From Desarmillaria ectypa (lineage: Eukaryota > Basidiomycota > Agaricomycetes > Agaricales > Physalacriaceae), in NCBI GenBank assembly GCA_030407005.1, contig JAUDYN010000003.1, positions 558,001 through 622,000 of the forward strand: a stretch of DNA of 64,000 nt, written 5' to 3'. The stretch's first letter is position 1; each line of letters opens with the position of its first letter. The notes beneath the pieces are model-generated. The model saw only the letters and a program-made list of their open reading frames with translations. It searched no databases and was not told where the DNA came from. Both the position numbers and the translations under genes were made by a program. Of this stretch, positions 12,124-22,657 are shown in pieces.

Positions 12124-12791
12124 CTACGTTGCACGGAAGGCATTCCTGAGCAACTGGAAGCCAGATAAGAAGACGACAAGTGTCGTTGCGACGATGGTAA
12201 TGATTGTCGGCTGTGCTATGTATGACGAAAACCCGTTGCTACATATAGCGCAGCTCCATCCTAATTTTTCTTGTCAGTCTCAAGTCAGTTCACAACGAGG
12301 GAAGACGTACCACTGCTGATGGGAGTGTAAGACTGAGGGGTATAGAAAGCAAATGTAGCTTGACTGTTTGGGTTCATGTACCCGCCTCGTCTACTTGCAC
12401 CCAAGCCACGCTCGTCACAAATCAATAGTGTGCAGGTCGCTTGTGGGAGGGGGTTATCCGAGTGACTCTTCTGGTAAGAGTAGACATCCCACACGACCTG
12501 GGTGTCCGTCCCGTCAATGATTCCATCTGATGCTGGTCCCACCGGGTAAGTATTGCCGTTGTCGCATTGGGCAGAGACGGTGAGATGTGTAGGGGTGACG
12601 AGGACGTCTGTGAAGTTCCAGCCGAATGTCACCATCTCATTGGATGCAATTTTGTAGAAGGATGTGACCGTTGTTGGGGGTTGAGTGATAGTCAAGGAAC
12701 CTGCTGCTGCAGTGGCAGGGACTGACACGGATGACGAATTGCCAGAGGAAGAGGCAGACTGGGAGCCTGAACGGGACGACGACGACGACAT
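12124..12791 (-). CDS. DUF7137 family membrane protein; N-terminus uncertain
   Basis: Two exons on -, 12311-12791 and 12124-12260, give 205 residues. After a Ser-rich head comes the DUF7137 core: SLTITQPPTTVTSFYKIASN, VTFGWNFT, LTVSAQCDNGNTYPVGP, TQVVWDVYSYQKSH and FAFYTPQSYTPISSGWSC. A hydrophobic C-terminal segment (about 178-198, PTIITIVATTLVVFLSGF) is a likely membrane anchor. This family is fungal and probably exported; its function is unknown. The only in-frame ATG near the 5' end (12791) gives no signal peptide, and a stop lies just upstream in frame. A good signal-peptide-like stretch (VLVLLLSLTVTAITVL) lies just upstream in another frame, so an exon junction or frameshift is probably missing from this model. 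Confidence 0.72.
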
Positions 12792-12984
12792 CGAGAACGG
12801 TGATGGCGGTGACGGTTAAGGAGAGGAGCAAAACCAAGACTCGGCTCAGTAACGACGATGGTATCACTTGGCTGGTTGCAAGAAGTGACAAATGTGACCA
12901 GCAATAATTTGTCACCGTTTTGAAACACGTGGCTAGCGGCATCCGGAAACCGAACTCCGGGATGCGCTTTGACTCCCTTCCACC
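12792..12984. promoter_or_regulatory. Divergent promoter, DUF7137 (-) / SBDS (+)
   Basis: The modelled starts at 12791 (-) and 12985 (+) are 193 bp apart and point away from each other. If the DUF7137 gene has an upstream signal-peptide exon, the shared region is shorter. Confidence 0.5.
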
Positions 12985-14057
12985 ATGTCCAAAATTCAGC
13001 AACCTTCTAATCAAATCAAGTAATATACACTACTCGTCCATCCCACGTTTACTGACATCGGTTATTCCTAGGCTTACGAATGTCTCCGTAGTGAAACTAA
13101 AGAAAGGCGGCAAGCGCTTCGAAGTAAAGTACTCTACACTTAGTCATAGCTAGTTTTTAACGTCAATATCAGATCGCATGTTACAAGAATAAAGCACAAG
13201 AGTGGAGAAATGGCATGTACGAAAACTTGTTATATTGGGCTGTTCAAACGCTTATCTGTTTGGACAGAGAAACTAATTTAGACGACGTTCTTCAAATAAG
13301 TAACGTATTCGTAAACGTCTCCAAGGGCGAAGTGGCCAAACACGGCGACCTGAAAAAATGTTTTGGTACAACCAATATTCCCGATGTCGTTGCAGAGGTC
13401 TTGGCTTGTTCATTTTTTTCGTTTGTTCGAAATCTCATTCGCTGTAACAAGTAGATCCTCAAGAAGGGCGAGATGCAAATCAACGAGAAGGAGCGCGATC
13501 ACGATCTCTCGGCGCTTCGTAAGGAAATACTCAACCTGGTGGCGGAGAAATGCGTCGATCCAGAAACCCAAAGACCCCTTCCAGTGGGTCTGATAGACAA
13601 AGCTATGGCAGAGGCCGGATTCAGTGTTAAACAGAACAAAACGGCGAAAAGCCAAGTATGAAATTCGCCGATTTTCATATACTTATACTTATCTTCATCT
13701 GTCCGACCAGGTATCAGAGTGTATAAAGCTCATCCAGTCAAATTCCACGCTACCAATACAGCGTGCAAGGATGCGTGTCCGTGTAACTATGCCTCCAGCA
13801 GATGGCAAACGGCTCAGGGAAAAGATACTAGAAGGCGCAGAGAAGGTTGAAGACGATGAAACGACTAAAGATGAATGGGAAGTTGTGAGTATTCGTATTT
13901 TGCCGCACGTATTGCATACTGACAGCTACCCATTCATTCAAAGGTCATGCTCATAGATCCTAGCCAATTCCGTGTGATCAACGAGATTCTGCAGAAAGAA
14001 TGCAAGGGCAGAGGACGAATTGAGACAATGAATTTCGCGGCAACAGCGACAAACTAG
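12985..14057 (+). CDS. SDO1: Ribosome maturation protein SBDS (yeast Sdo1)
   Basis: Works with the GTPase Efl1 to release Tif6/eIF6 from late pre-60S subunits in the cytoplasm. Seven exons fit in phase: 12985-13019, 13072-13123, 13173-13216, 13268-13397, 13455-13655, 13711-13884 and 13944-14057. They give 249 residues, almost exactly yeast length (250). The N-terminal FYSH domain shows KLTNVSVVKLKKGGKRFEIA, CYKNKAQEWRNG and DDVLQISNVFVNVSKGEVAK. The middle helical domain has HDLSALRKEILNLVAEKCVD and RPLPVGLIDKAMAEAGFSV. The C-terminal domain shows RARMRVRVTMP and ECKGRGRIETMNFA. All introns are about 50-60 bases. The stop is 83 bp from the convergent ALG1 stop. Confidence 0.95.
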
Positions 14058-14140
14058 ACCCCGGGGCTTTTGTATACTTAGAGCATTGTATCTTCAGATA
14101 GACTTGGAGATGACATTGCTACGTTTAAACATTTAGCAAC

Positions 14141-16207
14141 TCAGCGCTGTAAATCACGCAAGACAAGCGGCCTCATCACACGGCCCCAATTCTCATCCCA
14201 CGAACTCCACTCCCATTCAACGTTACTGGCTGGTTCCGCATGGTCATGAGGCGCATGTACGTGCAATGTTGATTGTCTTGATGTCTTTTGTAATAGAGAA
14301 GATAACTTCGTTGAGGACGGGAAGTTTGTAAGAAGAGACTAGTAGGAAGTGAGGAAGACGTTGGTGCCATGATAAGATACAGGTTATTCACCTCCAATTG
14401 TAGAGCTAGTTCCGCAGAGTTTCCAAATATCAGCCCATTTACGCCCTCCTTGACGAGCTCGTCCAAACTACGAGCTGATTAGACTAGAGGATGACAGGGT
14501 ACCATGACAGGACACACCATTTAAATTTCAGTGCGCAGACAGGTAGACCACAGCCGAACATGTCAACGATTTTCATAGGCAGATCAAGAGCAGAGGAGCT
14601 GGAATGCAGAGAAACGCCGAGATCCGCAGAACCTTTCACACAAGTCAGTCATCGCGACGATAATGTTCAAATATAGCTGACCAAGAAGCAGCGGGTAGTC
14701 CTCTGGTTCAAGCCACAAGCTGACACATCGTACCCATGCCCATCCTCGCTGTAGCTTTTCCATACTTTGCATATACTCGTCACGGAGTTCTCCCTTCCCT
14801 GTAACGACCATCAGAAGTTTCGGAAGGACCTGCTGTCCCCCATGGTTCAATTCTTTGGCCCTGGCTTCGTATATTTCCAAAGCTTCACGGAGTATACCAA
14901 AATCCTCATCAGGTGTCCACGAGGTGCTGGAAACTACCAGTGCAGGCCGGTCTCGGCGAAGACGGGGGAAGTGTATCTCGGAGTATGATGGAGGATCGAA
15001 AGATTCCGTGGGCGTGCGAATGGTGGCGTGGAAGGTTTTCAAGGTTTTGGATTTGAAAGGTACCCCGGATGTTAGAGAGGGCAGTGAGACATCGCTGGGT
15101 TTTTCTGGAAGCTGTTTTGTTTGGGAAGTCGTATTTGTGAATGGCGTGGAATAAGGCATAGATGAATGCGGCAGCCAGCCGGTGAGGGATTTTGGCGCGG
15201 CTATTATTGGTTTTAGTTTGACAAACAGCTGGACGGAATTCGTCAGTGCTGCGTTTTGGTGAGGGCTGATACGTACATCATGCACTTCTTGGGGCGAGCA
15301 ACGATGGAAATGACGCGGGGGTCTATCATACAAGACTGCCTTGTGTCCTCTGAAGGAACTTAGTAAGGGGAACGAAAAGAAGTCGACTGCGTACTGGAGA
15401 TGCCATTCTTTCACGAGGAAATCGCACATGGCTTGCGTCACGAAAATATGGGCATACGCGCTCCTTCCAAAGGTGGCCTCTACCCTAAGAGAAACATGGG
15501 AGACGCCCGACGGAGGAAGGCATGGGCACGTACATACCATTTGGCGATCCTGACGAATAAATGATCGGGTCCCAGTTTGATGGCCAAGATACTGTAGCCC
15601 AAATTATGCCAGTCAATGATGACTTTGCATCCACGTATTCGTCCGACAAGGTATGCAATGGCAAGCGTAGGTATGCTTGGAGGGTTCTGCGGGTAAGACA
15701 TCAGCATCTGGTGAGTGTAAACGTGTTCGGACAACTTGCCTGTACAAGGATGAATTCTGGTGGTTTTGGGATACGTACGAGAAGCTCGAGTAGAACCGAG
15801 CTAATCTGAAGGATTATCTTCAATGGCGCGAAGAATATGAAGGGCAGGCGTCGGAGACAAGTGGGTAGTTGAGGAAGGTAGCGAAATTCAACCGGCAGGC
15901 GTTGCAGCGAAGGTATCGGTGTTGAGCCTGTCTAATTATTAGCACAGTGTTATAGAGAGCATATACTCCACTTGCCTGAATATCCGATAATGTTCGTCTC
16001 GAAGCCATTCTCTGCAAAGCTCTCAGCGTGATACATCATCCTAGGACTGCGCCCAATGTCTCCAAGAACGAGAATCGCCACCGAGTGCAGCGAATGCTGA
16101 TCTCGCGGGCGGAAGAACAGGTAAATACGAAGAAATTTCCATGAGAGCCAGAGCAGAATACAGGCGACGACGAATTCCCCGATACGAAGGTTGCTGGTGG
16201 TGGTCAT
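14141..16207 (-). CDS. ALG1: ALG1, first mannosyltransferase of N-glycan assembly
   Basis: Transfers the first mannose from GDP-Man to the dolichol-linked chitobiose core on the cytosolic face of the ER. Multi-exon on -. The N-terminal membrane segment is [20 protein letters not shown]. The family signature [20 protein letters not shown] follows, then [40 protein letters not shown] and [12 protein letters not shown] variable Ser/Pro-rich part precedes [33 protein letters not shown] and [14 protein letters not shown]. The C-terminus reads [19 protein letters not shown] and ends at the TGA at 14141-14143. The start is ambiguous: ATG at 16207, chosen because the membrane segment follows closely, or ATG at 16240, eleven codons longer. 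Exon borders were not all fixed. Confidence 0.9.
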
Positions 16208-16276
16208 GAAGAGCCGGCCCGAATCCGCCGATTCTCGCATTACTAATTTCCCACAAGTTCTTGAATAAGCACTGAA
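16208..16276. promoter_or_regulatory. Very short divergent promoter, ALG1 / NFU1
   Basis: Only 69 bp separate the ALG1 start (16207) from the NFU1 start (16277), or 36 bp if ALG1 begins at 16240. Both 5' UTRs and the shared promoter must fit here or overlap coding sequence. No TATA box is evident. Confidence 0.5.
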
Positions 16277-17233
16277 ATGTTGGCCTCGACCACCTTGCGC
16301 AACCTGACGTTCAAATTCAGGTCAATACGAAGGGCACCGTTCAATGTGCGGTGTATCTCCTCGACGCCAGCGCTATCTTCGTTTAGGCATGGGCGGCGGT
16401 TCGCCACGGAATCCTCGATTGTACCAAAGTACCGTTCTGCAGTGAAGACACAGTCGAATCCGCCTTTGAGTGAGTCAATAATCCGTTCACTGTAAAGGAT
16501 GAAGTCTTAATGAGTTTTTAGCCCGGTCTATGTTCATCCAGACGGAGCCGACACCAAATGACGATTCTCTGAAATTCATTCCGGGGGTGCCAGTCATGGG
16601 TGAGGGCACGGCAGAGTTCCTCGACACACGATCCGCTCTCCCGTCACCCCTTGCCATCCGTCTCATGGGCATCGAAGGTGTCGCTGCTGTTTTCTTTGGA
16701 CCAGACTTCGTCACCGTCTCCAAAGACTCTGAAAATACATGGGCAGTTCTCAAGCCCGAGATATACTCTACTCTCATGGAGTTCTTCTCTTCTGGACAGG
16801 CCCTTTTCAGGAGTCAAGAGGAGAGGGACAATGCTGGACCGCAGGATACGAAGATTCTTGATACCGACTCGGAGACTGTTGCGATGATTAAAGAGCTACT
16901 GGAGACGAGAGTCCGGCCGGCTATCATGGAGGATGGAGGGGATATTGAGTATCGTGGATTTGACGAAGAAGGGTCTGGTACTGTGAAGATCAAGCTCAAA
17001 GGCAGCTGCAGAGGATGTGATTCCAGCACGGTCACTTTGAAGAGCGGGATTGAACGGATGTTGATGCACTATATTCCTGAGGTCAAGGGCGTCGAACAGG
17101 TTTGTATTTCCTTTTTTTCTCGACTCGGCTGTTGCTGATATCTGCACAGGTGCTTGATCAGGAAGAGGAAATTGCCTTGGATGAATTCCAAAAGCTGGAG
17201 AAACGGCTCGAGCAAAATACCGGATCCAAGTAG
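16277..17233 (+). CDS. NFU1: NFU1-type mitochondrial iron-sulfur scaffold/carrier
   Basis: Late-acting mitochondrial protein that delivers 4Fe-4S clusters to targets such as lipoate synthase. Exons 16277-16469, 16522-17099 and 17150-17233 fit in phase and give 284 residues. The start MLASTTLRNLTFKFRSIRRA is basic and free of acids, as expected for a mitochondrial presequence. The Nfu N-terminal domain begins around FIQTEPTPNDDSLKFIPG and includes PLAIRLMGIEGVAAVFFGPD. The NifU-like C-terminal domain carries RPAIMEDGGDIEYRGF and the cluster-binding CxxC in GSCRGCDSSTVTLKSGIERM. The protein ends in a short charged helix. It is divergent from ALG1, and HEM3 follows on the same strand. Confidence 0.95.
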
Positions 17234-17566
17234 GTCTTTGCCGGCTGCCTTCTTCTTGCAGCTTATGGTCTTCTCTTTACCCGTAGCCTGGCGCAGTATA
17301 TGTCTGTGTAGATTTCCCGGGTTATATAGGCACAAAGTTCAGCTCGTAAATGCCTTGAACTGGATCCATACGCATAGAAATACTCGTAGCATATAATCTG
17401 TATATAATCGAACTCCGTGTATTTTTGAAGACAGCGATATAAAAAGGATGTCGCAAGATCTACCGGGTCGAAGCGGCAGCCCAATTTGAAAAGGTTTGAG
17501 GTCGAGAATGGATTCAAACTCCCATCTTCCGTTCCCATCTACTATCATTCTTCCTTCCTTCCCACC
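17234..17566. other. Spacer between NFU1 and HEM3
   Basis: No gene seen. AT-rich around 17390-17450, with a TATATAA-like stretch near 17400 that could serve HEM3 or the NFU1 3' end. The frame in front of the HEM3 ATG stays open but adds no conserved sequence. Confidence 0.4.
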
Positions 17567-18705
17567 ATGGCCACGACTGACAATACCACGTCGAGAAAGT
17601 ATGTCCTCGCATCGCGCGCCTCGCAGCTAGCAAAAATCCAGACGAATATGGCCCTTGCAGCGCTCGAGGCACTCCCCCCACCGTCTGACTCTCCCAGGCC
17701 GACTTTTACTACGTCCTTCATGGCCACAGCGGGTGACAAAAACCAGTCCCAGGCCTTGTTTCTCATGGGAGGGAAAGCGCTGTGGACCAAGGAGCTCGAA
17801 GTAGCACTGAAGGAACGAGACGTGGATATGCTCGTCCATTCGCTCAAGGATGTTCCCACAGTGCTACCGGAAGGATGTATCATCGGCGCCATCATGGAGA
17901 GAGAGAACCCGGTGGACAGTCTCGTCATCAAAAAAGGCAAGGAAGACGCGTGGAAAAGCCTGGATGACCTTCCAGCTGGTGGTGTTGTTGGCACGAGCAG
18001 CGTTCGTCGTGTCGCCCAGCTGAAACGAAACTTTCCCAAGCTTAAATTTCTGGATGTGGTGAGTTTTCCCCTTTTTAATATCGTGAGTCTGAACTAATGG
18101 TCTTGGTAGAGAGGCAATTTGTGAGCACACAATTAGCTACAAGATATCGTCTCCTCAACCTACGTTCCAGGAATACCCGGTTGGCAAAACTCGATGCTGA
18201 GGATGGACCATACGCTGCCTTAATTCTAGCCAAGTCCGGCCTGGTGCGCCTGGGAATGGGTCACCGTGTTACAGCAGATCTCACCCCTCCTACGCTGTAC
18301 CACGCCGTCTCCCAGGGTGCTTTGGCTATTGAAATTCGAGGGGATGACGCTGAGGCGTTAAAGCTGTGCGAAGCAATCACCCATAAAGAAACTCAGATCA
18401 AATGTTTAGCAGAGCGCGCATGCTTGAGAGTTCTTGAGGGAGGCTGTAGTGTCCCGGTGGGGGTTGCTTCCACCTTTGAGAACGGTGCTCTGACCTTGAC
18501 GGGCTGCGTAACATCACTAGATGGAAGCAAGCACGTCGAGCATACTTTGAAGGAGACCGTGTCGTCTATAGTGGAGGCGGAGGCTGTTGGAGCGCGTCTG
18601 GCAAAGATTCTAATTGAATCTGGTGCTGGAAAAATCTTAGATGATATCAACGTTGACCGGGAAAAGCGAACGAAAGAAGCAGAAAAGGCAGAAAAGGCAA
18701 AATAA
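17567..18705 (+). CDS. HEM3: Porphobilinogen deaminase (hydroxymethylbilane synthase)
   Basis: Third common step of heme synthesis: joins four porphobilinogens into hydroxymethylbilane in the cytosol. Exons 17567-18058, 18110-18120 and 18171-18705 fit in phase and give 345 residues. The start MATTDNTTSRKYVLASRASQ was chosen because the ATG follows CCACC and the RASQLAKIQ substrate motif comes soon after. Also seen are ELEVALKERDVDMLVHSLKD, VPTVLPEGC, VGTSSVRRVAQL and RGNLNTRLAKL. C260 in LEGGCSVPVGV should anchor the dipyrromethane cofactor. Exon 2 is only 11 bases and encodes RGN plus part of Leu, inside the conserved RGNLNTR motif. The Lys/Glu-rich tail is longer than usual. The GT32 gene starts 75 bp downstream on the same strand. 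Confidence 0.96.
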
Positions 18706-18779
18706 GACAAAGTAGAGAGAACCAAGTATAATGTAAAGTAGTGGCAGTGTATTACATTGACATGTACCCTCATCACTAA

Positions 18780-20040
18780 ATGCCTCGGCGGTCCATATTA
18801 TGCGTTTTCCTGTCGCTCCTTGGTCTTTTCCTCTTGGGAACTGTTGTCGTTCTTTCTTCCATTTCTTCTTACCTTGCTATCGACCCCGACGCGTATCTGT
18901 CCGAGCACAGCGTGCCTACACTTCGCAGTCATGATCGTTGGAATGCCACAGAACATGGCCGGGCAGAACGGGTGCCAAGGTTACTTCATCAGACGGCCAA
19001 GACCGATATTCTCTCAGAAAAATGGAGGTCGGTGTCGCTGCAGTGTCGGGACCTAATGCCAGACTAGTACGTGTTATCTTCCTGGTACCACCACTGTCAA
19101 CTAACCTTGAGACAGTGAATATATTCTCTGGACAGATGAATCCTCTCGAAGATTTATCAGTGAACACTATCCTTGGTTTCTACGGACGTACGACGGATAT
19201 CGTTTTCCGATACAACGCGCAGACGTAATCCGGTATTTTGTCTTGCACCACTACGGAGGCGTATACTACGACGTTGACATTGGCTGCAAGCGTCCATTAG
19301 ACCCACTTCTCACATACCCCGTCATTCTCCCTAAGACAATTCCAGTCGGTGTCTCCAACGATCTCATGTTTTCGACAAAAGGACATCCATTTTTCGCCCA
19401 GGTCATCCACAACCTCGCCACCTTTGATCATTCCTGGTTTCTCAACTACCCCACCGTCATGTTCTCTACCGGACCCATGTTTCTTTCCATACAGTACACC
19501 ATCTGGACTTCCTCCCATGCTGCCGCACTCAGTGACCCCATCCGTATCCTACCGAAGTCCCTCTACGGCAAAAACGCCAAGGAAGGTGAAGCGCCACATT
19601 CATTTTTCTCACATTTCTATGGCAGCAGCTGGCATGCTGATGACGCTGCATTCATTGGGTTCCTCGGCCATTCGGGTAACAAGTTGATGTTAGCGGGTGT
19701 CGTCCTCCTCGTAGCTGGGTTAGGGTTCATGACATTGCCCATTAGACAGCGCAGGCAGATTGTGCGCTTGATAGGTGGATTCTTTCCTCGATGGCTGTAC
19801 GACTCTTCATTGAGTGACAGAACGAACGATCGTGTTAGACGTCAACGCGGCGTTCTCTTTTTCCTGCCAGTGTCGATTCAACCGCACGACGTTGAATCAA
19901 ATCCTTCATTAGAGGAGATGCGTTTGGAGAAATGCCGGCACGTCCAAGAGCCAGAGCCTGAGAGATCGTCGGATTATGGGCCGGGAGAGTATGGCGGTTC
20001 GACACGATCGTCGAGTTCGTCCCATCCTTACGATGTCTAG
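18780..20040 (+). CDS. GT32 mannosyltransferase, likely MIPC synthase catalytic subunit (Sur1/Csh1-like)
   Basis: Two exons, 18780-19066 and 19116-20040, give 403 residues. A signal-anchor lies at about residues 5-28 (SILCVFLSLLGLFLLGTVVV). The GT32 core follows: RVPRLLHQTAKTD, EYILWTDESSRRF, and the DXD region RADVIRYFVLHHYGGVYYDV continuing DIGCKRPL, where Asp-Val-Asp should bind the metal-GDP-mannose. A second membrane segment (LMLAGVVLLVAGLGFMTLP) precedes a Ser-rich cytosolic tail. That two-anchor layout matches fungal inositol-phosphoceramide mannosyltransferases (Sur1, Csh1, Imt1) of the Golgi. An Och1-type protein mannosyltransferase is the alternative, but those lack the C-terminal anchor. 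The ATG lies 75 bp after the HEM3 stop, so its promoter is compact or overlaps the HEM3 3' UTR. Confidence 0.87.
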
Positions 20041-21091
20041 AACAGTTAAAGCTTGTATTTATTTCTTTTATCCCTGTTTTATTATCGCGATATATGTCGG
20101 GGCTTAAGGAAAATAGGGAAGGCGGACTGAACAGATCGGATGGCGCCTGGAGCTACGCAGACGTCGAAACGTAACGGCTGTCGAATATCAGCGACGAAAT
20201 ATCTTAGGATTGTTTCCTCGAATCCGGACCGGGACTAAGAATCAGTCTGGCCTTCGTTCTCGTGAGTGCTGTACTTTCATGGAACAAGACAAGCAGTCCG
20301 AACTTTACATTGCACAATCATCAAGCTGCAGCAAATCGCAGTGGTAGTGAAGTACCTATGCATCCTCTGGTCATTGCCTGATGGATGCTGACTTTGACCG
20401 TCATCGTATCATTGCATGGGAAGTGAATCACCTTTTATAACCCCCGCCCAACTCTTAGAACGAAAGGCCGGCCCAGTGCAATACTGAGCGTCAATACTCG
20501 AGTACCTAGGCTCTGCATTGATGATCTAGGTATACAAGATCACGAAAAATGTCTCAAGGTATGCTGGAGTGAGCGCCCTACTACAAAATAAAAAGATGAA
20601 AAACTTACCAACTCACACGCGTACTACAATTCAGGATGAAGCTAAGATTGCTGTATTTCACGTTCCGAGATACTGACTGGATCTATCTGCGCATACAGAG
20701 CGAATGACATGTCCAAGTTCCATCTGCTCATGCGTTTCAGGTGTACCACGAGGAAAGAAAATACCACAAGTACCTTGTGGCGTCGGTTCATGCTCGATGA
20801 CGCTTACATCAATAAAGGTCTTAAGATTTCTTTTCAGATTGATGCAAGTCCGGGTTCCACAAAGTGTCCCGTCTCGTTTGTCGAATTTTCTGGCACAAGG
20901 GGAGGTAAAAGCCTGATATCTATGTTTTTCCTAGATGATCAATGGTTAAAGAACGAGCGCTGTTGCAGTTGCTGCAGAAGGACGCCGGCCTCCTCATTGC
21001 GAAGCGGGTCGTTGACTTCTAGTAGGAGGTAGGGCCATCACCGGCAAGTGGCCATGTCTCTGGCTGAAATAACAAGTCTTTTTCTTTCGCC
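20041..21091. other. Gene-poor spacer
   Basis: No supported gene. An open frame at 20709-21032 (+) has irregular composition and no motif. The stretch leads into the F-box-like pseudogene and may contain degraded sequence of the same kind. Confidence 0.4.
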
Positions 21092-21724
21092 ATGACTTCG
21101 TTTCCTCCAGAGCTTGAGATAATCATATATGAGGCCTGGCACTCTGAAATGCTATCCTATATCCGAATGTCCTTCATGACCACTTGCCCCAGAATTAACT
21201 GAACGTGGAAAGCCATCTATACCCCTATCGCTTCTCAGGATATATACATCACCAACCTCGCACGCATATACTACCTATCCAACATAGCCCAGCTCCGAAA
21301 ATCTATCATCTACTATGACTTCGTCCCCCGGCTTACCCGCACCATTACTTGCTTCATCGACCTTCAAAAAACAGCAATGGAAACAGTAGTGATACCAGTG
21401 TATTACAATCTCCTCCACCTATCCAACGACATTGGCTTCAAAACTCTGTTTCCTCTCGTCCCACATATTTCTTTCGTGTTCAGATGGACCGGTGTTGCGT
21501 GAAATCCACAGCTCTGTAATATTCCCATCTATGTCCGAGTCCGTTACCATCTATCTATGATCCCCGAAGGTACATTCGAGGAGACACGAATGAGTGTATA
21601 TATTATAATCGAAAACTCGGACCTTTCGCGGCACCGTATACACCAATCAACCTTGCTATTCGCAATTTCTCTCCAGAGACATTGCACACAGTCGGTGTCC
21701 CTGAAGGCTTGTCATTATTCCTAA
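21092..21724 (+). pseudogene. F-box-like pseudogene with two in-frame TGA codons
   Basis: From ATG 21092 the frame stays open for 210 codons to TAA 21722-21724 except for TGA at 21200-21202 and TGA at 21500-21502. The translated text resembles the large Agaricomycete F-box-like family: MTSFPPELEIIIYEAWHSEM, then TTCPRIN before the first stop and TWKAIYTPIASQDIYITNLA after it, and NPQLCNIPIYVRVRY after the second. From family memory Arg is expected at both stops, so CGA to TGA (C to T) changes fit. No frameshift is needed. Either the locus was recently inactivated or the TGAs are read through; inactivation is far likelier. Partner and target are unknown. Confidence 0.6.
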
Positions 21725-22657
21725 ATACAGGCCGAGTCGAGAGTTATTGGAGAATAATTGATGGCCACCGATATTACCGTTGAATCGCGAGGGTATATCA
21801 GCAGCAGTGGGTTATCGAGGATATCAATCGGCGCTTGTGGATGGCTTCCAAAGAGCCTCGCAGCATGTGTGGAGCCTCTTTCGTCCGTTTGGTCTAACAC
21901 CCATACATACAGGGCTGGGATATCTTACCGCCTTCTTCAATTTCTTGGAATACAAACAGGTGCAGCAGTCTTTTCTTCTTGGTCGCCCGAGTCCATGGCG
22001 TAACTTCAATCCTGATTAGGGGATTCCCACTAAGGAACTGCAGACCAAAGGGAATGATTAAATGTTTGTACCCGGAGTTAGTATTAACACACGTAGTCGC
22101 GTTACAGAACGGAGGGCCCCATTTGAATTCACACAATAGTAATAGATGCCTGTACAGACAATGTCAGCTTAAAACCCCAAATATGAGCGAGGGGTAATGC
22201 ACCGGTGGGTTCTGTATATCAGATAAAGAACAAATATGTTCCTCGCCTCGGATAGGACCTTCTGCTTCGATGCACCTGTTACCCGAATTGTAATAAAAAC
22301 ACGTCAGGTGCTGAGATACAAAGAAGGAACAAACTTACGAAGCAAACCAAGGCTGCTTTAGGTGCGATAGTGCAAGTCCCAAGTCAGCGTCATAGCATAG
22401 TCAACACAATCTCGAGAAGCTCCAAGAGCGAGTAGCAAATCCCAGGAAAACAGAAAGGTCAAGTAACAGGAGAGACTCGTCCGAAAATTGTCGCAATCGC
22501 TAGAATGTGCCCTGCAGCACACAGTCTCAAGTTGTGCCGAGTTCAAATTCCATTTCAGCTGCATGACGACCTCCGAAACAAACATGGGCCGGCTGTGTAA
22601 ACAACGTGACCCTCACCACCCTCCCCATCACGATTTGGTCGCGTAATATTTCTCTCA
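21725..22657. other. Spacer before the RecQ gene
   Basis: No supported gene. Short overlapping frames at 21758-22200 lack motifs. The last 100 bases form the RecQ promoter. Confidence 0.4.
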
